A DNA stretch of 42,500 nucleotides, taken from positions 2,358 to 44,857 of the forward strand of contig NW_005201176.1 of NCBI RefSeq assembly GCF_000372725.1, given 5' to 3'. Below are positions 23,174 to 31,710 of the stretch, one piece after another (the first letter of the stretch is position 1; every line of letters begins with the position of its first letter). The translations under genes and the position numbers were made by a program. Origin of the DNA: Emiliania huxleyi CCMP1516 (Eukaryota; Haptophyta; Isochrysidales; Noelaerhabdaceae). The notes under the pieces are model-generated. The model did no database searches. It was not told where the DNA came from and saw only the letters and a program-made list of their open reading frames with translations.

Positions 23174-23731
23174 TTAGCTTCGATGGAACCCATCCGACGT
23201 GGTGAAAACGGAGGGGGTGGGGGGTATGGTCCTATCTTGGTCTGTCACAGCAGGCCTTTGCAGGCGGGGGGAATTTCTAACCCTTACCACACTCGCCTCG
23301 GCGTTACTCGAAGCTGCGAGCTCAGCTGTGGCCACAAGAGCGGCCACAACTCGGTAAGGCCGCCCGTTGACGAAGCCAAGCGGTGGGCAAGCGGCAAAGG
23401 CCGCAAAGTGGGCTTCTCAAAAGCACGTGCCACCTTCCGTGGCGGCGGCACGGGAATCGCGGCGACGGCGGCGAAGCACGATTCGCTCATCAAGAAGGCC
23501 CGCTGGCGCGGCACTTGGAGCACTTGGAGTGCAGTCAGTAACCGCACATCCAGGGCCGGGGAGCTTAGAAGCGCACCCAGCGGGCCGGATGAAGGCGGGA
23601 AGCGCTGCGTCCTTGCTCGCCTAAAGGACCATCAGCTCACGCGAGCGAGGAGGCGTTGGTGCGAAGGCACACACTTGATTGAGGCACACACTGGAGCGAG
23701 GCGTGCGAAGGCGGCGAAGGCACACGCAATC

Positions 23732-24535
23732 ATGATTGTTACTGAACTCGACCATCTCGAGAAAACACGCCGATTTCGCGAGCAGGAGCTGCAGCGCAAG
23801 CAGCTCCAGTTCTTCCTCGACCTGCTCAACTCATACAATACCCAGGCGACTCTCGTCACCGGCTTCGCCTTTACGGCCTTCTCGGCTGACGCGCTGCACG
23901 ACCTCCCGTATGCGACCTCCCCCATCAAGTCGACCTTCTTCGCCTCCTTCTCCGCAATCGCGATGGGCACCGCCGTCTCCGTCGTCTGCATCTCCTCGTA
24001 TCTGATGCAGCGGGTCGAGCGGCTCGCGCTGACCAACTCTGTCGGCTGCGCGCTGGCCGCCGTCAGGCAGCGCATGCCCACCATATACACCTTATACATC
24101 ATCAGCCTGATCGGCCTCTTTGGCGCCGCCTCCTCGCTGCTCTTCGCCATGTGTGACGACGACGACGACGTATGCAGAGACGTGGGCATCACCGTCGTCG
24201 GACTCTTCATCACATGCACCGTCCTCGCCCTCTTTGTGCTCAACCGCATCCGGACGCAGTTCGATCGGTACGGGCGCGGGAACCACTCGTGCTTCAACCT
24301 CGCAGTCGACCCCTCCTTCGAGGACACGCAGAGGCCGCGGCGGGCGGCGCCGAACCTCAAGACGGCGGGCCGTGCGGTCGAGGTGGCGCGAGAGAGGGGG
24401 CCGTCGCCGGCGAGCATCATGGCCGTGCAGTCGGTGGCCGCAGCTCGCAAAGGCCTGTCCCCCGTGAAGAGATCAGAGACGCAGCCGCTGCCAATCAGGT
24501 ACGTCTTGCGGCGGGGGACGAGCGTGAGCTCGTGA
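23732..24535 (+). CDS. Orai-like four-TM protein
   Basis: 267 residues from the ATG at 23732; the frame is open upstream, but that part lacks protein-like composition. A charged amphipathic N-terminal helix (RREQELQRKQLQFFLDLL-like) leads into TM1 with TGFAFTAFS (42-51), the counterpart of the Orai GFAMVAM signature. TM2 is about 68-92, TM3 117-140 and TM4 151-171, with an acidic CDDDDDVC loop between TM3 and TM4. The C-terminal 85 residues are basic and polar. Orai proteins form plasma-membrane calcium channels. Here the residue at the Orai pore-Glu position is Ala52 with Asp53 next to it, so selectivity may differ. The family call is moderately confident. Confidence 0.65.
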   Translation: MIVTELDHLEKTRRFREQELQRKQLQFFLDLLNSYNTQATLVTGFAFTAFSADALHDLPYATSPIKSTFFASFSAIAMGTAVSVVCISSYLMQRVERLALTNSVGCALAAVRQRMPTIYTLYIISLIGLFGAASSLLFAMCDDDDDVCRDVGITVVGLFITCTVLALFVLNRIRTQFDRYGRGNHSCFNLAVDPSFEDTQRPRRAAPNLKTAGRAVEVARERGPSPASIMAVQSVAAARKGLSPVKRSETQPLPIRYVLRRGTSVSS

Positions 24536-25242
24536 GTCGATCGTGAGGGGTTAGACAGCAAGCGAGAGAGAGAAAGAGAGCAGGTGTATTCTGTGCCCGT
24601 TGGACGTTGCGGCTTCTCTCAGCTTGCGCGGTGCACTTCTTTTATTTGTAGTTTTCATGCGTAGTTTTCATGCGTACCTACCCACTAGTACGCACTAGCA
24701 CGCTACCCTATCGTACCGTAAATTTGCGACACTGTCACTGAAATCACCGTCTGGCATGTGCTCGCGACCCGGAGCGCACGCATAGCCCTCTGCCTCTCGA
24801 AAACAGACAGCCCAAGGGAGGGATGGGAGGACGGCACGCCGCCGCCACACAGGGTCAACAACTCTAACACTCACACTCACAGGGTCAGGGATTTTACGCG
24901 GCCCCCGGCGATGCATCGAGATCTGCGCCTTCTCAGCGGTCGTGGAGGGGAGGATGTGGGCGGTACGTGCGGACCGCGTGGTGCTCTGCGACGGTTTGAC
25001 GAGTGCGACTCCCAGCGTCGACTTTGCGACCCCACGGAGCCTCTGCTGCTCCTGGGGGGGGGGGGGGGGACTACAGACCACACCCGGCCGAACTTCAGAG
25101 TGGCGGTGCTCCTCAAATACCGCTCAAACGCCCACGATGGTGTTCAGGGAACATATGCTGATGATCCTGGCCCGATTGGTTTGCTCAGAAAGCTTCTGGG
25201 CGGTCGTTAAGGTTCGCTCCCCGCACACCGGCCCGGAGCCTG
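24536..25242. other. intergenic; holds repeat copy and G-runs
   Basis: Includes a GAGA-type stretch (24562-24582), a duplicated GCGTAGTTTTCAT word (24650-24675), the second copy of the 58-bp repeat (24799-24856) and a G12 run near 25060. No gene recognised. Confidence 0.4.
24799..24856 (+). repeat. 58-bp dispersed repeat, copy 2
   Basis: Matches 12373-12430 with two substitutions in 58 positions; flanks are unrelated. Confidence 0.8.
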
Positions 25243-25691
25243 GGTACCCTAGATGCCAAGCCGCACGTGCAGGCATGGAACAACGGCTCGAGGGACGCCG
25301 TTTCCTCCGTGCTGCGCTCGTTTGGCACCGTGCGCAGCCTCGTTGTCGGGGCCTACGCGGAGGCGTCGGACGACCTGCACCAGCTGTTCGACTGTGTGGT
25401 GGAGTCGGCATCCAAGCAGCACTGGAGGCGGATCGGCGCGCCTAGCGCGAAGGAGGCGCGGTCCTGTACTTCGCTACGACGCTGCGGCGGGCGTGGGGCG
25501 TGCACTTTGCGCGCGAGTTCGCGCGGCACCGCCTCCGACGCGTGGTGTTCGTGGGGGCCCCGCGGCGACAGCCGGGCAGGCCTCTCGCGACGGCCGATGG
25601 CGCCTGGCCAGCGCTGTCGGCGGGCGAGTTTGCGGCGCACGCGCTGCGCGTAGGCGGCGCGTGGGCGGGTGGCCCGCCCGGCCGTTGGTGA
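25243..25691 (+). pseudogene. decayed retroelement-associated domain fragment
   Basis: Frame one (25243 to about 25447) encodes SSVLRSFGTVRSLVVGAYAEASDD and ASKQHWRRIGAPSAKEA. The sense then continues in another frame (about 25455-25691) as GAVLYFATTLRRAWGVHFAREFARHRL. This order (G-x-VR-x-LVxGAYxEAS..., then a conserved HW, then a Leu/Arg helix) is what I remember downstream of reverse transcriptases in algal and dinoflagellate non-LTR elements; that link is from memory. One frameshift near 25450, no start codon and no RT domain: a fragment, not a gene. Confidence 0.45.
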
Positions 25692-26258
25692 GCACCGGAC
25701 GCGAGGGTCGGTCGGCTCCTAACTAGCTGTATGTAGTCGCGAACTGCCGGCGTGCGTTTGATAGAGCTCACACTAGAGGCCGTCTCTCATCGCATTCGCC
25801 TTCGTGGGACCCAGCGCTGACTTCTGACTGTCGTTGCTGTTTCTCCCTTCTGACTGTCTGTGCATGTACGTCTTGGGTCCGGGGTTGTGTTTTTCTGTGA
25901 ATAAGGTCGGGCCGAGCGAGGAGCCGAGCCAGCTTCTCGAGCCGAGCGAGCTGGATGGAGCCCGCCGGAGAGCCGCCGTGTGACACGTTCGAGTGCGCCG
26001 AGTACGTTGCTTGTGTCTAGTGTCTTTCCCTGTGTCCTGGTGTAACTCAGCCGTTCTATCATCGTTTCTGTTCGCGATGTGATATTCTGTTCGCAAACGG
26101 CTATCTCGGCCGTCGGCGGGGAGGCGGGGGGGACGACGCGCTGCGTTTCGTGTCGTCGCCGAAGAGATTATCATACGGTCGCGCACGCTTCCATCGCTGC
26201 CGCGCGAGTGAGCTTCCATCGCGCCGCGCGACCTCTGCGGAGGCCGTCAGCGGAACGA
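25692..26258. other. 5' flank of kinase gene
   Basis: No ORF with domain content. The frame of the kinase is open back to about 26079 without an ATG, so a non-AUG extension or an upstream exon cannot be ruled out. Confidence 0.3.
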
Positions 26259-27869
26259 ATGTGTGGAGGAGGCAGCGCCGTCTTGCTCGGCGATTGCTAT
26301 GTAACATGTGGCGTGCTCGGGGAGGGCGGCTTCGGGAGGGTGCTCATAGTCAAGCAGAGGGCAACGGGGCGGGTGCTGGCCCTCAAGATCATGCGCAAGC
26401 GGGCGCTGGCGTCAGGCGGACCGCTCGCGGTTGAGCAGGCACTTCGGGAGCGGGAGGTCCTCATCAAGCTGGCGAGGCAGCCGCACCCGTTCATCGTGCG
26501 CCTCCACCACGCCTTCCAGGATGTGGCAAACCTCTACCTCGCGATGGACTACATCGGAGGGGGCGACATCTTCGACCTGCTGCAGCGCTACGGTCGGGTG
26601 CCGCTCTCGTATGCCGTCTTTGCGGGTGCGAGCTTATGTCTCGCGCTGGAGCACGTGCACAGCATGGGGGTTTTATACAGAGATCTCAAGCCCGAGAACG
26701 TCCTTGTCGCTATGAGCGGCCACCTCGTTCTCGCTGACTTTGGGCTGGCGAAGTGCCTTGTGTCACATGGCGATCGCACTACAACGCTGTGCGGCACCCC
26801 AGCCTACATGGCGCCAGAGATGCTGCGCGGCGAGGCATATGGCTGCGAGGTCGACTGGTGGGCCTTTGGCTGCGTGATGTACAACCTGATCGCCGGCCGC
26901 GACGCCTTTAGAGAGGACGCCATGGACAAGCTCATCTCGCGCGTCCGGCGCGGAGACTACGAGGGACACCGCCTCGACGGCGTCGAACACGCCGGCGAGC
27001 TCATTGGCGCTCTGCTGCAGACAAACATGGAGCAACGCATTGGCGCGAAAGGCCTGCGCGACCATCCGTTCTTTGCGCGCATCGACTTTGATCGCCTCGT
27101 CAGCAGGTCCCTGCGACCTCCGTGCATCCCATCTGCCGAGCTCACGGAGCTCGATACGGAGCGAGGAAAGAGCGTTCACGTCTCGCGTTCACCCGGCCGG
27201 GGCGAGCTTCCTGGGCTGGAGGCGCGCCTCGATGCCGCGTTTAGCGCGTGGAGCGTCACGGATGCGGCCGGCTCGTCGGGAGCGACGTCGCCACGGGACA
27301 GCGGCACCCACGGAGGGGGGGGGTCCTCCTCTCTGGCCGCGCCCGCCGACGAGGCATCGGAGGAGATGTGGGGCTGGGGCGCGCCCCCCGAAGACGGAAC
27401 GGTGTCTCCCGAGAGGCTCTCCCCGCCCGCTCGGCGGTGGCCAGGAGGCATGGCTGTCGACCCGACACCGGCGCTCCCTCCGCCTCTCGCCGAGACGGCC
27501 GCCCCTCTCCAGCCGACGACCGACGCCTCCCGTGCAGCGCTGCGAGCGGTGTCGATACGTGCGCGGGAGGCGAGGGAGCGCTCGCTCCTGACACGAAGGT
27601 CTCGCCAACCCTCCTCCATCAAGCGCGACGGTGACCTGCCCAGCACCTGGTCCGCCGACTCTGTCGCGACCCCCGTCGACATGCAGCGAGAGCTCGCGCC
27701 CGCGCTGCGCAGATGGCGCGAGCGATTCGTGATCCTGTACAACATGGCACCGACCCGCGACCATGCGCGAGCGCAGATTGACGAGATCATTGGCGAGTTG
27801 ATCCCAGACACTGCAGGTGGCATTGTCCAAGGCGGGTTGAATCACCTTACCCTGCAGAATTCGGTGTAG
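26259..27869 (+). CDS. AGC-family serine/threonine protein kinase
   Basis: 536 residues from the first in-frame ATG (26259). The kinase domain is complete and has its key residues: glycine loop GEGGFG (21-26), VLALK with Lys43, YRDLKPEN (140-147), DFG (160-162), activation loop TTTLCGTPAYMAPE (174-187) and DWWAFGCVMY. The LCGTPxYMAPE loop and the HPFF after the domain are typical of AGC kinases (PKA/S6K/RSK/SGK group). The C-terminal about 200 residues are Ser/Pro-rich and probably disordered. They end in a conserved-looking helical patch (LRRWRERFVILYNM, QIDEIIGELIP). A turn/hydrophobic motif is not obvious. Single exon. The exact subfamily cannot be told by eye. Confidence 0.88.
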   Translation: MCGGGSAVLLGDCYVTCGVLGEGGFGRVLIVKQRATGRVLALKIMRKRALASGGPLAVEQALREREVLIKLARQPHPFIVRLHHAFQDVANLYLAMDYIGGGDIFDLLQRYGRVPLSYAVFAGASLCLALEHVHSMGVLYRDLKPENVLVAMSGHLVLADFGLAKCLVSHGDRTTTLCGTPAYMAPEMLRGEAYGCEVDWWAFGCVMYNLIAGRDAFREDAMDKLISRVRRGDYEGHRLDGVEHAGELIGALLQTNMEQRIGAKGLRDHPFFARIDFDRLVSRSLRPPCIPSAELTELDTERGKSVHVSRSPGRGELPGLEARLDAAFSAWSVTDAAGSSGATSPRDSGTHGGGGSSSLAAPADEASEEMWGWGAPPEDGTVSPERLSPPARRWPGGMAVDPTPALPPPLAETAAPLQPTTDASRAALRAVSIRAREARERSLLTRRSRQPSSIKRDGDLPSTWSADSVATPVDMQRELAPALRRWRERFVILYNMAPTRDHARAQIDEIIGELIPDTAGGIVQGGLNHLTLQNSV

Positions 27870-27894
27870 AGGCGGAGGCAGCGGTGGGCGAGAT

Positions 27895-27910
27895 AATTTC
27901 TTTTTTTGCC
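27895..27910 (+). promoter_or_regulatory. AATTTCTTTTTTTGCC box before SEH1-like gene
   Basis: AT-rich box 33 bp before the ATG at 27943; it also lies within 60 bp of the kinase stop, so the two + strand genes are tightly packed. Confidence 0.3.
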
Positions 27911-27942
27911 ATGGAGCGGCGGAGTGTGTTACACTGACTGAA

Positions 27943-29170
27943 ATGCCGACTGCTCCGGGCAACGCCTCGGCCGCGCCGTCTTCGGTGCACGGCATCTCTT
28001 ACGACTACTACGGCCGGCGCGTGGCGACCTGCTCCTCCGACGGGATGATCTGCGTCTACGACGAGGCGGGCCACAAGACGGGCGAGTGGCGAGCGCACAA
28101 CGGCAGCTGCTTCCGCGTGGTGTGGGCCCACCCGGAGTTTGGGCCGGTGCTCGCGAGCTGCTCCTTCGACCGCAAGGTGTGCGTGTGGGAGGAGGCCTCC
28201 GACGCCGAGGACCCGGCGCCGCACCCGCGTCCGGCGGGCGGCTGGCGGCTCGCAGCCGAGCTGCAGCAGGCGCGCGACTCGCTGCACGACGTCGCGTTCG
28301 CGCCGCACGTGCACGGGCTCTGGCTGGCGAGCTGCGGCGACGACCGCCTCGTCCGCGTGTACGAGGCGCCCGACGTGATGCGCCTGAGCGAGTGGCTCGC
28401 CTCGGCCGAGTTTGAGGCGAGTGGAGAGACAAAGGCGCGCGCGGCAGAGGCGCCGGGGCAGCGCGGCGCGGCGCCGCAGTGCCTGGCGTGGAACCCGTCG
28501 CACGTCGAGCCGATGGCGCTCGCGCTCGGCTTGGCGGACGGCTCCGTCCACGTGTGGGGTGTGAGCGAGCGCGCCGGCTCGTGGGTGCGAGATTACGCCG
28601 AGATTACCCGAGATTACCCGAGATTACCCGAGCCGTGCGCCGGGCTAGAGAGCACAGCGAGCACGGGCGGGAGGGCCCTCTGTGAGCCTCGCCGCTAGAC
28701 GCCTCGCCAGGCCAAGGCCGCGCCGTGCGTGACACGAGGGCGGCGCGCCTCCGCCCCCCGCGTAGGCGCGCCTCCTCGTGCTCGAGCCTCGCTCCCCCGG
28801 CCGGCCCGGCCTCGCGCCCTACCCGCTCGCTCACTCGGACTGCGTGCGCGGCCTCTCCTGGGCGCCTGACGTCGGCCGGTCGCACCACCTCCTCGCCACC
28901 GCCTCGCGGGACCGCTCCGTCAAGCTGTGGAAGCTGCGAGTCGCCGCGGCCGAGCCGGAGGCGGCGAGGGACGGCGGCGCGGCCGGAGGCGCCTCCGATC
29001 CGCGCTGGAGCGGCGAGTGCTCTGCCGAGCTCGCGCACGAGGGGCAGGTTTGGCGGGTGGAGTGGAACGCGTGCGGCTCGATGCTCGCCGTCGCGGTCGA
29101 CGAGGGGAGGGTGCACGTGTACAGCCGCGACGAGGCGGGGGACTGGCAGCGCGAGCCAGGCGCCGGCTGA
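27943..29170 (+). CDS. SEH1: SEH1-like WD40 nucleoporin, two exons
   Basis: Exons 27943-28584 and 28766-29170, joined phase 0 (GTGCGA...CGTAG), give 348 residues. The order of diagnostic SEH1 segments is complete: YDYYGRRVATCSSDG, RVVWAHPEFGPVLASCSFDRKV.VWEE, VAFAPHVHGLWLASC, VRVYEAPDVM.LSEW, CLAWNPS, then in exon 2 VRGLSWAPD, LLATASRDRSVKLW and QVWRVEWNACGSMLAV. SEH1 is a small beta-propeller that works in the Nup84/Nup107-160 arm of the nuclear pore scaffold and in the SEA/GATOR2 complex on lysosome or vacuole membranes. The length matches the family (about 350). The 181-nt intron carries a CGAGATTACC tandem repeat. An unspliced reading stops at 28698. Confidence 0.88.
28588..28632 (+). repeat. 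CGAGATTACC tandem repeat in SEH1 intron
   Basis: Four near-perfect 10-11 bp copies directly after the splice donor. The same word occurs in intron 3 of the ClpB-like gene (about 14090-14115). Confidence 0.75.
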
Positions 29171-29569
29171 GCATGCGTTCAGAGTAAAGTACCACCGAGG
29201 GGCCGGCCGGCGCGGTGGAGTCTCGGTGGAGGCAGTGGCTGCACTGGCACTGGGGTGCTCGGTAGCGGAGTCGTGTGTGCTTCGGCGGCTCCTTTTACGT
29301 ACGATCTCGCTCTGCGGCGGTGCAAATGACCTCAACCTCATTCTCTACACGTGTCATTCATAGAGCTGCGGGCAGCTGCTCTGACAGACTGAAACCACAC
29401 CGTGCTCTCTGACAGAGGCCCCGGCCACAATAAATGTTCGGACTCGTCGGGAGCGGCACAGACGTCTTGGACATTGGAGTTCTCGAAATTGCAAAATATC
29501 GCGCGCCGTGCCCCAAGCCCATGCCCGCCGAGGGGCGAGTGCTAAGTTTCGGCTCTGTTGAGGCACGCG
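29171..29569. other. spacer between convergent genes
   Basis: Lies between the SEH1 stop (+) and the bL9-like stop (-). Presumably both 3' UTRs; no ORF of note. Confidence 0.4.
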
Positions 29570-30139
29570 TCAAGGCTGCGCCGGCGTCCCTGCCGTATCA
29601 GCCGCCGAGCTGCCCGGTCTGGACTCGAGCTGTTCCTGCTCGGCCGCCGCAGCCGCCTTGGCCGCCGCCGCAGCCGCCACCGCCTCGCGCTCTGCCTCCC
29701 ACCGCACGGCCTCGGCCTCCCTCGCCCGCACGCGCGCAGTAGCATGGTGCTCGCGCGCCGCGCGCTCCTCGTCGCTCTCATTGGCGAGCCTGTTGAGCCT
29801 GCGCGACTTCTGCAGCAGCATTGGCTTGAGCGTCTCCGCCTCCCCACGCGCAACCAGGTAGGACGCGTAGGAGGGCTTGCACGTCACAACCGCGCCGGCC
29901 TCGCCCTTGCCGTCTACGGAGCGACGCAGCCGGACGGCCACATCCTTGCTGCCGGCCGAGACGAAGTTGTGTCGTGGGCTGCCCGCCATCGCCTCCTCGG
30001 CAAGCTGCCGCCGCTTCTTGGCAAAGCCAGCGCGCCCCTTGAGCTTCATTAGCGCGGGCGGCGCTCTGGAGGCGGCGACGGCGTAAGGCGCGGGCGGGAC
30101 GACGAAGGACAGCAGCAGCGCGGCAGCGACGAGGTGCAT
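29570..30139 (-). CDS. bL9-like organellar ribosomal protein
   Basis: 189 residues from the ATG at 30139. Residues 1-25 are a signal-peptide-like hydrophobic stretch (MHLVAAALLLSFVVPPAPYAVA), followed by a basic stretch ending in KKRR: a bipartite plastid leader. Then comes the bL9 N-domain pattern VAVRLRRSVDGKGEAGAVVTCKPSYASYLV, comparable to VxLLxDVxGLGKKGDVVxVKxGYARNYL, with the conserved G-G-V and Y-A-x-Y/F-L. The C-terminal half is a charged helix and a poly-Ala/Glu tail in place of the usual C-domain. bL9 bridges the large-subunit L1 side. The leader favours plastid over mitochondrion. A repeat shared with the 5.8-kb gene lies 8 bp upstream. Confidence 0.6.
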   Translation of the reverse strand: MHLVAAALLLSFVVPPAPYAVAASRAPPALMKLKGRAGFAKKRRQLAEEAMAGSPRHNFVSAGSKDVAVRLRRSVDGKGEAGAVVTCKPSYASYLVARGEAETLKPMLLQKSRRLNRLANESDEERAAREHHATARVRAREAEAVRWEAEREAVAAAAAAKAAAAAEQEQLESRPGSSAADTAGTPAQP

Positions 30140-30146
30140 CAAGCAA

Positions 30147-30191
30147 GCTCCCTCGCACAGCACGGGACTGGGCACGGGACTGGCGCGCACT
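30147..30191 (-). repeat. upstream element shared with the 5.8-kb gene, copy 2
   Basis: CTCCCTCGCACAGCA then CTGGGCACGGGACTGGCGCG and CACT; a short ACGGGACTGGGC tandem step is inserted relative to 6007-6045. Ends 8 bp before the ATG at 30139. Confidence 0.5.
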
Positions 30192-30608
30192 GGCACTAAC
30201 ACAGGTACACCACGGGAGCCGCCTAAAAGCAAGGCGCAGCTCCGTGGTCATGCATAGGCTCTCGCTAGAGCTCTCACACATTCACACCTGCTCTCCGACT
30301 GTCTGCTATAGCCGCAGCCACTCCCAGCTGCTCGGTGTGAACAGAGTTCGTACACCGAGCAGAGCTCCGCAACTCGCGAGATCCCTCGAGAGTTCACGCG
30401 GAGTCGGCTGGGGCTATACCAGACAGGCTCTCCGATGTGAAGAATGACCGCGTAAAAAAAAGCTCTCCTCACTCAGGGGGTTCACAGCTACCGAGTTCCT
30501 AGAGTCTAGCTGCCACATTCAAACCAGGACGGCGACAGTGATGGTGCTATCACGGGCATGATCAGTGGAAAGACGAAAGTGGAGCGGGGGGGGTGTTGGC
30601 CTGTACTA

Positions 30609-31036
30609 GGCTGTACCCATGTTTCCGGAAACCAAAAAGGAAACGAGAGGGTCCCCAGCACTTTTCGTTTCCGGAAATTTCTAGGGAAACCAGAGGGTGT
30701 TTGGTGCTCCATTCTGGCAACTCTCGAGTTTCCCTGTGTCTGAGAGCTGGTCTGGGCCAAAATCTGAGGCGAAACCGAGGAAACCGGCAAAATACCGGGT
30801 ATTTTCCAGGTATACCCAGGGTTTTCCAGGTACCCGCAAAATACCCGGTATTTTGCCGAGCGAGTCGGCTGATTTTGGGCCCAAACCAGCCTCAGACTCG
30901 GCTCAGTCCTCAGAGCCCGTGAAATTGACGATTTTCGCGGAGTTTCCTCGGGAAACTAGAGAGGAAACGAGAGGGTGCTGTAGAGAAACACGGAAAGGAA
31001 ACGAGACGGGGTGAGCGAGGAAACATGGGTACAGCC
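30609..31036. mobile_element. 428-bp fold-back element flanked by TA
   Basis: Ends are GGCTGTACCCATGTTTCC and its exact reverse complement (31019-31036), bordered on both sides by TA (30607-30608, 31037-31038), as expected for Tc1/mariner-type TA duplications. Internal inverted pairs lie at similar distances from the centre near 30822: AAAATACCGGGTATTTT with AAAATACCCGGTATTTT, and GGCCAAAATC with GATTTTGGGCC. The whole element can fold on itself. GGAAACGAGAGGGT-type words recur in it. No transposase, so non-autonomous. Confidence 0.75.
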
Positions 31037-31151
31037 TAAGGGGGGTGAGCGTCAGCCAGCCACAGGTACGGGATAGTAGAGCAGGCGCTTTGTGGGTGGC
31101 GGTGGGCGGCGGCGCTGGGGGGGAATCGTTAGCTGAGCTCCTCCCTCAAGG

Positions 31152-31710
31152 TCAAGCTCGATCACGCATGACGCACGTTGAGTGACAACGTCGGGCGAGC
31201 TTCTGGATCAGGTTAGGTTGCCGGAGCACCCATGGCTGCACCTCCAACTCCTCCTCTGAGTCAGACACGACAATGTCAACTGCGCACTCCTCCTCCCATT
31301 CGTTGACTGCGCCCTCCTCCTCCAAATTCGCCGGCTGCGCCCTCCTCTGCGCCGCGGTCAATAAACGAGTTTGCGCGGAGCTTGAACAGAAGCGCGTGCC
31401 GCCCCCGGCAGACCTCCGAAGGGCGTAGGCGATGGCAACCTCGGGGGGTAGGGGGGGGTATCGCGGATGCATTCGCCGAAAGGTTGTGAGCAATCGAGCT
31501 GTAGCCGAGCTGTAGCCGAAGAGAGAGAGAGGCGTTGGAGAGATGTGTAGCTGAGACGGGAGACGGCGACCTCGAGGCTGCTGGTGGGAGATAATAGGCA
31601 AGGGAGATATGGGGAGATATGACCTCGAGGCTGCTGGTGGTACTCATCAGCGCGAACTCTGTCCCCAGCTAAGTCAGACGGCATCTCGCTATTGCTGACG
31701 AGGTGCAATC
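31152..31710. other. spacer with short direct repeats
   Basis: GACCTCGAGGCTGCTGGTGG occurs twice, 53 bp apart (31567, 31620), and AGCTGTAGCCG is tandemly repeated near 31497. Probably the 3' flank of the giant minus-strand gene. ORFs here look like noise. Confidence 0.4.
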
